Below, piece by piece: positions 1 to 11,500 of a stretch of 17,797 nucleotides of DNA. The notes under the pieces are model-generated. The model was not told the origin of the DNA, made no database searches, and was given only the letters and a program-made list of their open reading frames with translations. This DNA is from Chrysochromulina tobinii (taxonomy: Eukaryota > Haptophyta > Prymnesiales > Chrysochromulinaceae), in assembly GCA_001275005.1 (NCBI GenBank), contig JWZX01002166.1, positions 1 to 17,797 of the forward strand. Direction: 5' to 3'. Within the stretch, counting starts at the first letter, position 1; each line of letters starts with the position of its first letter. The translations under genes were made by a program, and so were the position numbers.

Positions 1-1809
1 CACGGCGGCGGCGGCGGCGGCGGTCGCGGAGGCGGAGGCAGACGTGGAGGCGGCTGCCTGTCCCACGGCGGCGCCGGCACCACCCCCTACGGTGTCGCCT
101 ATGGTGTCGAGGGCATGAGTGACGGGCCCGACGACAACGCTCAACGGCCACGCTCGCGCAACCGCATCTCGCGCACCGAGCTCGAGAAAGAAGCCGAGGC
201 AGCGCGGAGCGAGCTGGCCGCCGTGCGCAAGGCGGCCCTGGCCGACATTGGCGCCCTGCGAGCGCAGCTCGCGGAGCTGGGCAACGACGTCGAGATCCTC
301 CACGACGAGAAGGCCCAAATGCACGAGAAGCTTCGCCACACGCAAGCGGTCCATGCTAGCCTACTGGCCGATCATAACCAGCTGCTCGTGCAGCAGCGGC
401 GTGCCGAGGCGCAGATCCGATCTCTCGAGCATGAGCTCGAGAAGATGCGCAAGCACGAGCGAAAGCTGCTCCCCGACCTGCAGCGTTGGCTCGCCCTCAC
501 CGAGCAGCTCGCGCTCGCATTCAAGGCGGCGCGCGATCTCGGTCGCGAGATTGCGCGCCACCTCGATCGGGTGGCCGCCGAGGACGCCGCCGACGTCGCC
601 GCCGAGAATGCCGCCATTGAGGCCGCCGCCGCTGGAATCGAAGCGGCCGGCGAGGGCGAGGGCGGAGCCGAGGCAGCGGCCAAGGAGGCCGAGGCAGCGG
701 TGATTCGCGCCAAGCGGCGGCGGCACGCCGAGGTGGCTGCGACGACGCTCGCCCCGCTCCTCGATCAGTTCGACACGGCGCTCGAGGCGTCCGTTCCGAA
801 TTTGGTAGTCGCCAAGCCGTGGCTGGCTGACCTGCTGCTGCCCCTACAGCGCTCTCTGCACGGAATGGCTACGTCGCTCGGCAATTGGCGAGAGAAGACG
901 CCGCCTCAGCCCCACCGACCCGCCAATCTCGGCGCCAATCTCGGTCCCAATCTCGCGCGCCAGGTGGAGAGCGCCGTCTCGGGCACGGGCGACGTCGTGG
1001 GCGCGATCAGCGGCGGGCTGAGCCCAGCGGCGAGCAAACGCGCCCAGCGTGGCGCGAAGCGCGGAACGGCAGCCCCGCCGTCAACGGCAGCGGCTGCTGG
1101 CGCGAGCGCGAGTTGTATCTGGGAAGAGTTTTCGACCGCTGGAAGCGGCGCAGGTAGCTCAACTTCGGCTAGCCGCGTCAATACGCCCTTGCCACCGCGG
1201 CAGGCGCGTGGCAGTGCGACCGCGGCTGGCGCCAGCGCAGGCGCCAGCGGCGAGGGCAGCTCTGGTGATCCCAAGAGGGTTGCGCTCCCGCCTGGCCTCG
1301 TGCTGGCTCCGCAGAACACGAGCGACGCGAACGCTCGGCCGGGGGGCATGGCGATCGGCGCCGTGCCCACGACGACGCTCAATCTCGACGTGGATGCCGG
1401 CTTGCCGTCCAGCCCCACCGGCTTCCCGCCGCGCGCCGCCTCACTCAATGGCACCGCTGGCGCCGCCGCGCTCAGCGCGAGCTGGAAGCTTGGGAGCGGC
1501 GTCGCCTTTCCAGGCTCGCGCTCGATGGGATCCCTGCATCCGCCCGGCTCGGCCGTCGCAGGCCAATACAATGAGAGTCGACGACGCGGTGCCTCGCCCA
1601 CCCCCGGGCTCGCGCAGACCTACGGGCGCGCGGGCGGCAACTGGCGCCAGCAGCAGCAGCAGCAGCAGTCGATGGCGCACTCAGGCTGGCGCGGGGCACC
1701 GCTCATGCCTCCAACGGCGCCGATCCTGGTCAAGGCGCCGCCCAATGCGTTCCTGCCCAAGGCGGCGCGTGAGTCCCTACCTGACTTTCTACACCCGTAT
1801 CGTTACTAA
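1..1809 (+). CDS. Coiled-coil/disordered protein, 5' partial
   Basis: I do not recognise the family. The frame is open from base 1, encoding a Gly/Arg-rich stretch, so the ATG at 115 may be internal and the true start probably lies left of the window. From that Met, residues about 18-130 are a heptad-rich, Glu/Arg/Leu/Gln-rich segment typical of a coiled coil. Ala/Glu-rich helices follow to about 215, then a Leu-rich segment (LAPLLDQFDTALE) and, from about 265, a long low-complexity Ser/Ala/Gly/Pro tail with a seven-Gln tract. The stop is TAA at 1807-1809. A GTGAGT at 1769 followed by TTACTAAC at 1803 resembles a donor and branch site, so the last residues could be intronic. A scaffold role is only a guess. 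It converges on the macroglobulin gene. Confidence 0.6.
   Translation, partial: HGGGGGGGRGGGGRRGGGCLSHGGAGTTPYGVAYGVEGMSDGPDDNAQRPRSRNRISRTELEKEAEAARSELAAVRKAALADIGALRAQLAELGNDVEILHDEKAQMHEKLRHTQAVHASLLADHNQLLVQQRRAEAQIRSLEHELEKMRKHERKLLPDLQRWLALTEQLALAFKAARDLGREIARHLDRVAAEDAADVAAENAAIEAAAAGIEAAGEGEGGAEAAAKEAEAAVIRAKRRRHAEVAATTLAPLLDQFDTALEASVPNLVVAKPWLADLLLPLQRSLHGMATSLGNWREKTPPQPHRPANLGANLGPNLARQVESAVSGTGDVVGAISGGLSPAASKRAQRGAKRGTAAPPSTAAAAGASASCIWEEFSTAGSGAGSSTSASRVNTPLPPRQARGSATAAGASAGASGEGSSGDPKRVALPPGLVLAPQNTSDANARPGGMAIGAVPTTTLNLDVDAGLPSSPTGFPPRAASLNGTAGAAALSASWKLGSGVAFPGSRSMGSLHPPGSAVAGQYNESRRRGASPTPGLAQTYGRAGGNWRQQQQQQQSMAHSGWRGAPLMPPTAPILVKAPPNAFLPKAARESLPDFLHPYRY
1648..1668 (+). 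repeat. In-frame (CAG)7 tract
   Basis: Seven perfect CAG codons encode a Gln tract in the disordered tail of the coiled-coil protein. The same codon forms a longer tract in the macroglobulin gene. Confidence 0.95.
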
Positions 1810-2275
1810 CATCGGTACTGTGAACTACATCAAGATCCCCGCGCGGTTACTCGACAATTCAGATCTCTTGTCCTCGGCGCGGGCAGGGCGGGTGTAAAGG
1901 TGCAAAAGCTATAGTTCGGTTCTATAATAGTTCAGATGTCACTTCCGTCGTCTCGAGAGTGATCAGCGCACCAGCGGCGTCACCCGCACAGGGGGTGTGC
2001 GTGCGCAGTGCGGGGCCCGGCGCGGCCCCCTAAGTGCCCAGCACTGTGCGCTGCATTTGTATCGTCTACCGTATCGATCCCGCGGATCCTCTATTAACGT
2101 CGAAGTCCACGCGCCAACGAAGGAAGAAGCAAGCAACGTAAGACGTCGTAATGTCGACACAACCTGTACTCACACGCAGATCATACGGAGATAGCACGAC
2201 CCTACGGGGGTATGGGTTGAGTCCGACTCGTACGGTAAAGAATAGCGCAGCACAGCACCGACCGAACTAGGAATT
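1810..2275. other. Convergent 3' intergenic region
   Basis: This 466-nt stretch lies between two converging stop codons and should hold both 3' UTRs. The short reading frames on either strand do not look coding. Apart from a GC-rich hairpin at 2003-2051, I see no clear element and no AATAAA-type polyadenylation signal. Confidence 0.6.
2003..2051. other. GC-rich inverted repeat (hairpin)
   Basis: GCGCAGTGC (2003-2011) pairs imperfectly with GCACTGTGCGC (2041-2051). Inside it GGGGCC (2012-2017) pairs with GGCCCC (2024-2029) around a 6-nt loop. An unpaired bulge of about 11 nt lies on the right arm. It sits between converging genes, so a role in 3' end formation is possible but unproven. Confidence 0.5.
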
Positions 2276-5200
2276 TCACCACAGAGGTTTCATCTGCCGC
2301 GGCCCTTCCGCCTCCAGGCCGATGTCCCGGTGCGCCGCAGCCGTCGTTGGCTCGGACGTGGGAGGGTAGCCGCCCGCTTGGCTACCCGGACTGTCGGCAG
2401 GCTCAGGGTACTCGGGTGCGTCAGGCAGGCGCTGCAGCCCGCGCTTGCTGCCGTGCGGGTCGGACACGGCGCGCAGCAGCCCCCACGCGACGGCGCACGC
2501 TGCCCCGAAACTGATGACGACGATGGCGAAGGTTGCACCGTCGTTGCCGAACCTGACGAACCGCCGTCCCCATCCGGAGAATCCGCCAGAGAGCGACAGC
2601 GAGGCTGACGGGAAGACTGGCAAGGGAAGCTCGGCCGTTGAGAACGCGCCGTCGCCGACGCACTCCGGCGGCGGCACACTCGTCGCTGGCAAACCAGCGG
2701 GCACCAGCCACAAAGCGAGCACTCGAGTGCCGAAGCTGCTGCCGTCGGCGGAGGCCGCGATGGTGACGAGTACGCACGTGGCGGCGGCTAGACGGCCGAG
2801 GCTCACCCGCAGCGAGAGAGAGCGGCCGTCGGGGGCGAGGCCAAGGGCGAGAGCACTTGAGGGCAGACGAGCCTCATCCGACGAAAATGCGAATAGGTCG
2901 ATTCGCGGTTGGATGGGGTGCGCCGTGGGCGCGGGGGAGGGCGAGGGCGCGGGCGAGGGCGAGGGCGAGGGCGACGGTGGCGGCGGCGGCGGATGAGCGT
3001 CGGAGGCGACGATGAGTGGTGGCCGGACAGCGCGTTGCAGCTCGAGCGGGATGGATACGGTGTGTGTAGAGGCATCGTCCGCGAAGATTGCGATCGTGTC
3101 GTTGACGCTTACCGGCCCGATTGACGGCGGAAGTGCCGCTGCAGAGCAGTCCTCACCGGCAGCGCCCGCGGTGCACTCACACGTGCCAGTTGCGCTGTCA
3201 CAGGTCCCGCGCCCCGAGCAGCCTCCTGGGCATGGCTGCACGCTGCTCGCATTGGCCGCCAACAACGGCCGCAGAGCCCCAGGGCCTACACTCACTTGCA
3301 AGGCGCCGCCCGCAGACAAGCCCATCACCTCCGGTTGAAGCGCCGCGAAGGCTTTGGCTGGCGGCAGCGCGAACACTCCGCGCGTGACGGCGACGGCATC
3401 GTAAGTGAGCTCATGCGAGCCAGCGTGCGCCCATGCAGCGTAGAAGCTCACCGAGGACTTGCGGGTTTCCCGCGACCAGCTCGTGCATCGCCACCACCAG
3501 TAGCAGCCACCCTGAGACCACGGCCACAACGGCGCCGGCCCGCCGCCGCCGCCGCCGCCGTCGGCATTCGGATCGATGGGCTCGAGGCCGGCGGGTAGCC
3601 AGTCCTCGACCACGAGATTTGTGAGCTCGTCTGTGGAGCTCACGAGCAGTGTCACGCTCACGACGGCCCCCAAGGGGACGGCCGCCAGCGGCGGGCCCAC
3701 GGCGCACCTGATGAGGGGGGCAATCAGAGGCCATCAGGGAGGTCATCAGAGAGGCCATCAGAGCCTAGAGCATGCGGGCCCACGGCGCACCGCTGGCGCG
3801 CGTCGTATCGGCGGATAATCTTCTGCACGTCGAGACCTCGCGAGATCGGCGAGATCGCCAGCTGGGCGGGCGTGAATGCGAGCGCGAGTGCGACCGACGC
3901 CTCGCCGTGCCCGGAGGCGATGAAGAGCAGCGGCGTGGGTGGAGTGGTGGCACTTACGACGGTCTTCGCGGCGGCATCGTCGGTGGCGGCGGCGGCAGCA
4001 GCGAGCGGTGCGAGCGGTGGCAGGGAGGCAAGCAGCGGTGTCCATGCCACGGTCTTCACCGCGGGCGGCGCGGCATCAAGGGCACGCAGATGGGCATCGT
4101 ACACGAGCGCCGGCGCCGCCATCGCTCGTAACGACGCGCCCGGCTCAATGCCCATCCCAACACGCCTGGCTCTCGGAAGCAGTGCGATGAGCTCGATGTC
4201 GGCAGCGATGGAGCCACTAGCCGCGTCGTAGTCAGCGAGTGCGAAGCCCTCGTGCAACGAGGCGCCGCTCAGCCCTGCAGCGCCCCCCCCGTAGCCGAAG
4301 CCGCCCGCGCCGACGTGGTTGGCGAGCTTCTCTACATTGGCAAGCAACGAGAGCGGCACGCCGCCTTGCAGGCGCGCGAGCGCGATGGCGCTCAGGGCCA
4401 GTGCCGTGCCGCTCGGCCCCGCGGCATCCCAGGTCGTCGCATCTCGCGCCACGTAGGCGGTGCGCCCGCTCACACGCAGGCACGAGGCCAAGTAACGCAG
4501 GATGGCCAGCACGGGCCGATCGGCACCACCTCCCTCGGCGCTGCCTGGACCCTCATCGTGGCAGGCGCCGTTGGCGCTCGCATCCCGGCAGGCGAAGAAA
4601 CGTCCTTCACGCCCCGCTGCGGCGTCTGCACTCTGCTCCGCAGGGAGCATCATCGTCAGAGCGTAGGCCGCCTTACCGTGCACCGACAGCCGATCGACGC
4701 CGCGAGCGAGCGCCTCGAGGGATAAGGCTCTCGTAACAGCCGCACTCACTCCGCCTGGCCGCCACGCTGCACCGAGCGCCAGGCGGCTCACGGCCAGTGT
4801 CTCGAGGTCGTCATACCGGCCAAAATGCTCGATGGATTCGCGCGCAGAGGTGGTCAGCCCGTTGGCGAGAGCGGCGCGCCAACGGTCGCCGAGAGCGCGC
4901 AGGGCGGCGGGCATAGCCGCGGCGGCTGTGGAATCATGATCTCGAGGGGCGAGCTCGAGGCGCCTGAGCACCCACAGCCCCAGGGCGTTCAGGTGGAGGT
5001 CGACGCTGCCGCCACTGGCGTAACTCCTCGCGCGGGCTGAGTAGTGCAGACCGCCCTCGATCGACGTCATCGAGTCGAGCGCCGTCGTGGCACGACCGAT
5101 CGCCGTCGCCGCGCCCTGCAGCACCTCGTGGAGGCTGCCTTTTGCGCTCGAGACGGCGCCTCGTCGGCCGCCGCTCGAAACGGCGCGCGCATATGGGGCG

Positions 5201-5509
5201 AGCATGGGCGTGGCGGCGAGTGCGCCGAGCACCGAGGCAGCGTCGGGTTCGTCATTCCAGCGAGGGAGTGCAATGAGGGACTGCGCGAGCGAGCGCACCA
5301 CGGCCAGCCGACCGGCCGTAGCACCAATGGTGAGGGTGGCAGAGCCGGGGATGGCAGGTGGCAGCTGGATAGCCTCTGGCCAGACTGTGGGGAGTGCTCG
5401 CGTGGCGCGCAGGGCCATCGAGGTGGCCACGACCACGGCGGGCTGCACCCCTTCCACAGGGATGCTCAACTCGATCGCATCTGTCGCCGCCAATCCGCCC
5501 TCCCCTCTT

Positions 5510-5551
<42 letters not shown>

Positions 5552-8500
5552 GACGGCGGCGAAAGCACCTCGCGTACCATGGCCACCAGTTTGGCTGTCC
5601 CCAGGCGTGCCGCCGTGAGCGTGAAGAGCACCTCCACGCTCTGTGAAGGTCCGAGTGTGAACGTCTGCTCATGGGCTCCGAGCAGATGGAGAGGCGTCTC
5701 ATCGGCCGCGTCCTCTGTGAAGGTTCGAGTGTGAACCGCCTCTTCGGCCGCGTCCTCTGCAGCCCCCTCCTCGGTCGTCGCTCTCCCTTCGGAACGCGCC
5801 GTCCCGAGCAGCCGCAGGCTGGCCACGATCGTCGTGCCAGCGCGCAGCTCGGGCGAGCCAGTCGCAGTGACGCCGCACTCGAACGTATCGCCTACTCGAG
5901 CCACCCGCGGGACCGAGGCCGCGAGCGTCACACGCTTCCGCACCAGTTGGGTCACCGTCGAGCCACCGCCGAGAGCGCCGTCCTGAGCACGCACGGCGTA
6001 CGCACGAAGCTCGTACGCACCGGTGTTGTCGGGCAGACGCCACGTGATCGTGGTGCGGCCGCTGGCGTCGATGGGGATACGCGGCATGAAGAGGGGTGTA
6101 GACTCGAAGGCCGAGCGCACCTTGACCGCCACACCGGCCGTCGCCGCCCCGCCGCCCCCGCCCCCGCCGCCCACTTGAGCGCTCTTGGCGCCGTTCTGAG
6201 CGCTTTTGGCCCGTGCCATCGTCGGTGAAGCTCCTCCTCCTCCGTAGGCTCCTCCTGGAGGCTCCTCCACCGGCGGCGCGTCCGCCATCGCGGGCATCGC
6301 CATGGCCATCATCATCTCGGGGCCTCCCCGTGCCATCATCATCATCGGCCGCGCCCCGCCCACCGCGGCGCCCACCGCGCCCTTGTACATCGGCGCCCCC
6401 TCAGCGCCGTCGAGGGTCATCTCCTCGTTCATCACCACGTCACCGCCAAGAGCCACGCGCGCCGGCATCACCGTCAGATCGGTGGCGTAGGATGCGAGCA
6501 GCGCATCCACGCTCAGCTCGGCGCTCTGCTCCAGCAGGGCCGCGCTTCGTCAGAGAGGCAATCAGAGGCAATCAGAGACAATCAGCTCAGCTCGGCGCTC
6601 TGCTCCAGCAGGGCCGCGCTTCGTCAGAGAGGCAATCAGAGGCAATCAGAGACAATCAGCTCAGCTCGGCGCTCTGCTCCACCAGGGCCGCGCTTCGTCA
6701 GAGAGGCAATCAGAGGCAATCAGAGGCAATCAGAAGCGGCACTCAAGAGGCCGTGAACGGCACTCACTTGCTCGACGAGGGACGGACGGTCCCACCGATG
6801 GCGGCCGCTCGGCCGTGAAGGCCACGTCACAGGTAGCCAAGGATCAAGCGCGAGCAGCCTCTGGAGGGCCGCCGTCACGTGCGCCACTCCATTTGGCGCG
6901 AGGAGCCATTTGAACGTATCGTCGTGTCCAAAAGAGTGTGGCACGAGCGTGGGGCGCAGCGCATCGAGCGATTCGACAGCGTGAGGGCGCACGGCGAGGA
7001 GCGCGGCATCGACCGCCACGAGCGCCACCTCACCGCTGATGGGCATCCCGTTCGCGTCCGTGAGCGAGATGATGACCGAGGCATTGGCGCCCGGCGCCAC
7101 GACGGGAGATCCAACGGTCAACTCGAGCTGCAGCGGCGGGGGCGGCGCGTCCACGCGGAGCTCGAGCGAATACCGGTGAAGCATCGGGGCCGTTTCGTCA
7201 AAGAGCGCCGAGGTGGGCACCGGCAATCTGCGCCCGAGCTCGGACGCCGCGATGAGCGTCACGTCGACGGTGCAGTCGTGCTTGCACTCGTCGCCCAGCG
7301 GCGGCAGCTGCACGTGGGTGGTGGTGCCCCCTGGCGGGAGCGCCGGGGAGACGAGATGGCGCACCGCGAGCGCATTGCCCCAGATCAGGAGGGCGCGCAG
7401 CTCCGCCGATTGGAACGGGTTCGTCACACGCACCTGATGAGGGGGGCAATCAGAGGTCATCAGGGAGGTCATCAGGGAGCGCCGATTGGAACGGGTTCGT
7501 CACACGCACGCGTGGCGCCTCGCCCAGTGCATAACGTGTCTTCTCGAGAGTGGGCTTGACGGCGCGCGGCAGGTACTCTGACAGCGGCGAGGCTCGCCAC
7601 TGTGCCGCGGTGCGCCCGAAAAGAACGCCCGAGCACATCTCGATCCTCCCTACAGCCGCCGCTGCTGCTGCCCCCGCTGCTGCAGCCCCCGCCGCCGGTG
7701 GTGTACTCTCTGAGTCCTCGAGGAGGCGAGTTTCGTGAATTACACTCTCCGAGTCTTCGAGGAGGCACGCCAGCGCTAAGTAGTGCCCCATCGATGGCAG
7801 AGAGAAGGGGGCACACGCGGAGGCGCTCGAGACGGCGCCCAACGAGGTGGTGTCCAGCACGCACGAGGGAGGCCGCGCCGCCTCGGACGCCGGCGCCGTG
7901 ACAAAGCTCGGCAGCATGGCGGGCGGCACATTCTGCAACCACTGGCGAGGCTCATCGCCGTCCTCATCGGCCATCTTGCGCGCAGCTGAGGTGCTGCGTT
8001 CACCATCCTCCTCCTCCTCCTCACCCTCAGGCACGCGGTGCAGGCTGAGACGCACGCGTCGGCCGCCAACGGCTGCGCCCCCGAGTGCGCCAAGTTTCGT
8101 CAGCTCGACCTGCAATTCAAAAGGGTGCAGCGGCAGCGCGGGAGCGAGCGCCGTCGCGGGCGTCACCAGGTGCACGGCGAGCTCTGAGAGTGCGACCGGT
8201 ACTTGAAGCGAAGCTTCCCGCCTCTCGCGCGTCGGTCCCATGTACTCGAACTGGAGCGCGAACTCATCACCGAGCTCCAGGCGCACCGGTCGGCCGTCGC
8301 GCCGTGCCGGGCGCCAGTGCAGAGTCGCCTCGCCGTCGTCGCCGGTGAGTACTTGCTCCTCACCGCCCACGCCCTCGCCGTCCTCATCGCCGTCCTCCTC
8401 CCCGTCCGCCTTTCGGTTACGTTCGGTTCCGTCAGTAGTCCATTCGGTTACGTCGTCTTCCGCCTTCTCCTCCACCCACCGTGGTCGGCGGAGCAGCAGG

Positions 8501-11500
8501 AGGCTAGGCAAAGGGGGGCGACGCGTGCGTCTCCATCGAAGAGTGACGCTCTGCTCTCGGAGCGGAACGCCCGAGAGGGACGCAGTGCGCACCTTAAGGA
8601 GCACGGTGCCATTCGGCGGCAGGTGGCGAGTGCCTGGCGTACTGACGGTCAGCTCCACTGTGGGCGGGCGTGGGTCGGCAACGGCCAGCAAGGCGGAGGT
8701 GAGCGTGCGAGTGCCTCCGTAGCTGCTGCCAGCGTCCACGTAACCCACGCCGCTAGAGTCGCTCTGAAGCAGCATGATCGAGTGCTCACCGTACCTGTGT
8801 GAAGGAGGGACGTGTGAAGGAGGGGCGGGTAGTGAAGGGGGGCGGGTAGTGAAGGAGGGACGGTGGGAAGGAGTGACGGGTTGTGAAGGAGGGACGGGGC
8901 CAGTGGTGAGCATGATCTTACAGGCAAGGCACTGGATCGAGCGCTCGCCGTACCTTGCATTGGGCGGCACGCGGAGGCTCGCGTCAAAGGAAGCGTACAC
9001 GCCGTCAAGCTGAACGACCACCTCGCCGAGGTCCTCACCGGACGACGCGCCTTGCATCCCGAGCAGCTGGCCGGAGCGCATGGAATTCGCTCCATCCGTC
9101 CAGTGGACCTGAAGCTTGAAGCTCAGGCGTGCAAACGCGGCGTCGCGGGCCACGCTGGGCACAAGCAGCCTGCCGCGCCCATCGTCCCACCGGACGTAGC
9201 CCTTGCAGCGAACCTGATGAGGGAGCCAATGAGAGGCACTCGCAGGTCATCAAAGGCACCGAAAAGGCACAGAACGCACAAAGGTTTTTCAAAGACACCC
9301 AGATCCAAGCAGCTGCGCGTACAGTGTCATTGGGCTTGTAGACGGCGCGATCGATCAGCAGCGAGGCAACAATGCCTCCGTGCGGCAGCGCGAGACTCGT
9401 GTGGTCAAACGAGATATCGGGGAGCACGAGCAGCTCCGAGGCGCCGTCGTGGGCACCGTTCTGAGCGCCGCCGTGAGCGCTTGGCAGCGTCGAGGCGACC
9501 AGAAGGTGGAATGAGGCGCCGCGCCCGACCGGCTCAGTTAACTGGTCAGCCGCGATGGTGGCGATGCCGTCCGCGTCCGTTGTCGCGCGCGCCACCGTGC
9601 GCACATCGGCAGCGGTCATCGCAATGTAGCACGGTTGAGCTCTCTGGGGGCCTTGCGAACAATCCGAAGCAAAGAGCGTGAGCGACGCGTGAGGCACTGG
9701 TCGGCCGCTCGTCGCGTTGATCACCCACACCAGCAGTGCCGCCGGCCGGTGTGCGCTCACCGGTAGAGTACTGGTGGTGGCGGCGAGGTGGCCACTCGAG
9801 AGCAGCGCAGATTGAAGGCCTGCGCTCCGGTACTCTCGTGCGCCCTGGGCCGTCTGCAAGAACAGGCGCGAGCTCGACGCGACCGGCAGGCGCAACGTGC
9901 GCAGGATCGGCTCCGAGACTCCCACGTTGGCGGCGTCGATCGTGACGACCGGCATACTCGAGGGGATCTGGAGCTGCTCGCGGTTGTGCAGCGACGCGAT
10001 CGCAGCGGGCACTTGGATCGCGTCTGCCACCGGGCGGAGGCTGAGCGATTGGGCAATCTCACCAGCCCGCGCCCAGCATCGGGGCACGCGACGGCTCCGT
10101 TCCCATGCGGTGCATAGGCTATCGCCACGAAGCAGGGCAGGCCATGCGGCCTCGAGAGCCGCGAGGGCAGTAGCGTTGTGCGCGCCGATGCGCAGCGTCG
10201 GCACCTCCTTAGCGCCTGTGAGGGCTCCACCTGGGAAGAGGAAGAGGGGCGAGAGCGGCCCAACAGTTTGGAACGTGAACGAGGCTGCCTGTAACGGCAA
10301 GCCGAAGCCATCGACCACGCGCGTGGACGCGGCCACACGAAGGGCGTACGAGGTGTTGGGCTGCAGCGCCGCCTCGAGGAGCAGCACAGAGGGCGAAAGG
10401 AGGCGTCCCGAAAGCCCGATCAGCGCTCCTGCGCCACCTCCGGTGCCTGGCGACTCCGACGTCAAGCGGAGCTGCCCGAGGAGCTCGGCAGCGGTGATGG
10501 ACCTTCCGAGCCCATGGCGCAGCCACAGATGCAAGCGGCGGTAGCGCACGTTCGCCAGATCCACCGGGGTCGGCGCCGGCGCCACCCTCGAGGCTCTGAG
10601 TGCCCTGACTGCCATGCCCGCTGCCGCTGATGAGGACGGTTCGCGCCGGAAGGGGAGCGCAAAGGGACAGAGGCCCGAGAGACTGACCGCGAGGGCGCGG
10701 CGCGTGCGGCCGGCGGCCTCGTGGAAGCGCGAGCGCGGGGGCAGCTCCAGGCTGTATAGCGCGCCTGCTTGCAGTGGACCGTCTAGATTAACCAGCACGC
10801 ACTGCGCCGAGCCATCTCGGCAAGCGGAGATGCGCAGCCCAGGCAGTGCAGCCCGTGGCGGAGCGTCGCCCGCGGGATTCGACGCCGCCAAAGGAGCCTG
10901 TGCTCGTGCGGGCCGCAGTGCGAGCGCCGTCTGTAGCATCGCTACGCTCACTGCGAAGTCGAAGCGCAGCTCAAGCGTGGCGTCCGGAGGGAACTCGAGT
11001 GCGCCCGGTGCCAGAGGCTGCGCGGCCGCGTCCCACCGTCCGCCGGTCAGATTGAGCGCGAGGTTGGATGTGACGCGACCCGCGTACATTGACAGCGATG
11101 GCGTCTCAAAGTTCCACACGCGCCCGTCGGCGACGGGGGCCCGCCCGTCAAAGGAGCGCAGTGCCGGATTGAGTGAGAGTGTGATCGCGAGCTCGGGCGG
11201 CCATGGGCCATCAGTGTCGAAGCGGGCGACACTCGTTGTCACCCAGTGAAATGTTCCCGCCACAGCGGGGCTAAGAACAAATGGCGTCAGCGAGAGTGGC
11301 AGCGCCCCCGGCGCAAAGTCGGCGCCAAGGGCGATGACGCTGCGATCAAATGTGATGGTGATGGCTTCACGTCCGGAGATTTCCACGGCAGAGGGCTGCT
11401 GTTGGCTAGTGACCGACGCAGAATCGCTCGATGGTGTTAACGTTAGGACGTTCAATTCGTTCGCCGCCAGCGAAAGGACGAGTGCAGCAATAAAGGTCTC

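Noticed and set aside
1997-2194. Small gene in the convergent intergenic region
   Set aside because: Open frames on both strands are short with no recognisable composition or motif.
5044-5553. Plus-strand open frame ending in poly-Leu
   Set aside because: It is antisense to the macroglobulin exon; the Leu run is only the complement of the CAG tract.
6511-6732. Regular repeats resembling a CRISPR array
   Set aside because: The 74-bp units have no unique spacers, sit in a eukaryotic intron, and include exon-edge sequence.
7705-7766. Tiny intron between the two LLEDSES copies
   Set aside because: It would be only about 36 nt, the frame is preserved, and the repeat is best explained as an in-frame tandem duplication.
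8342-8476. Acidic, repeat-rich stretch in A2M exon 3 as an intron
   Set aside because: A GTAACC donor-like site exists but no matching CAG acceptor or flanking duplication; the frame stays open, so it is treated as a low-complexity loop.
9052-9681. Long plus-strand open frame opposite the macroglobulin N-terminal half
   Set aside because: High GC leaves antisense frames open; the Arg-rich translation lacks domains and spans intron 1.
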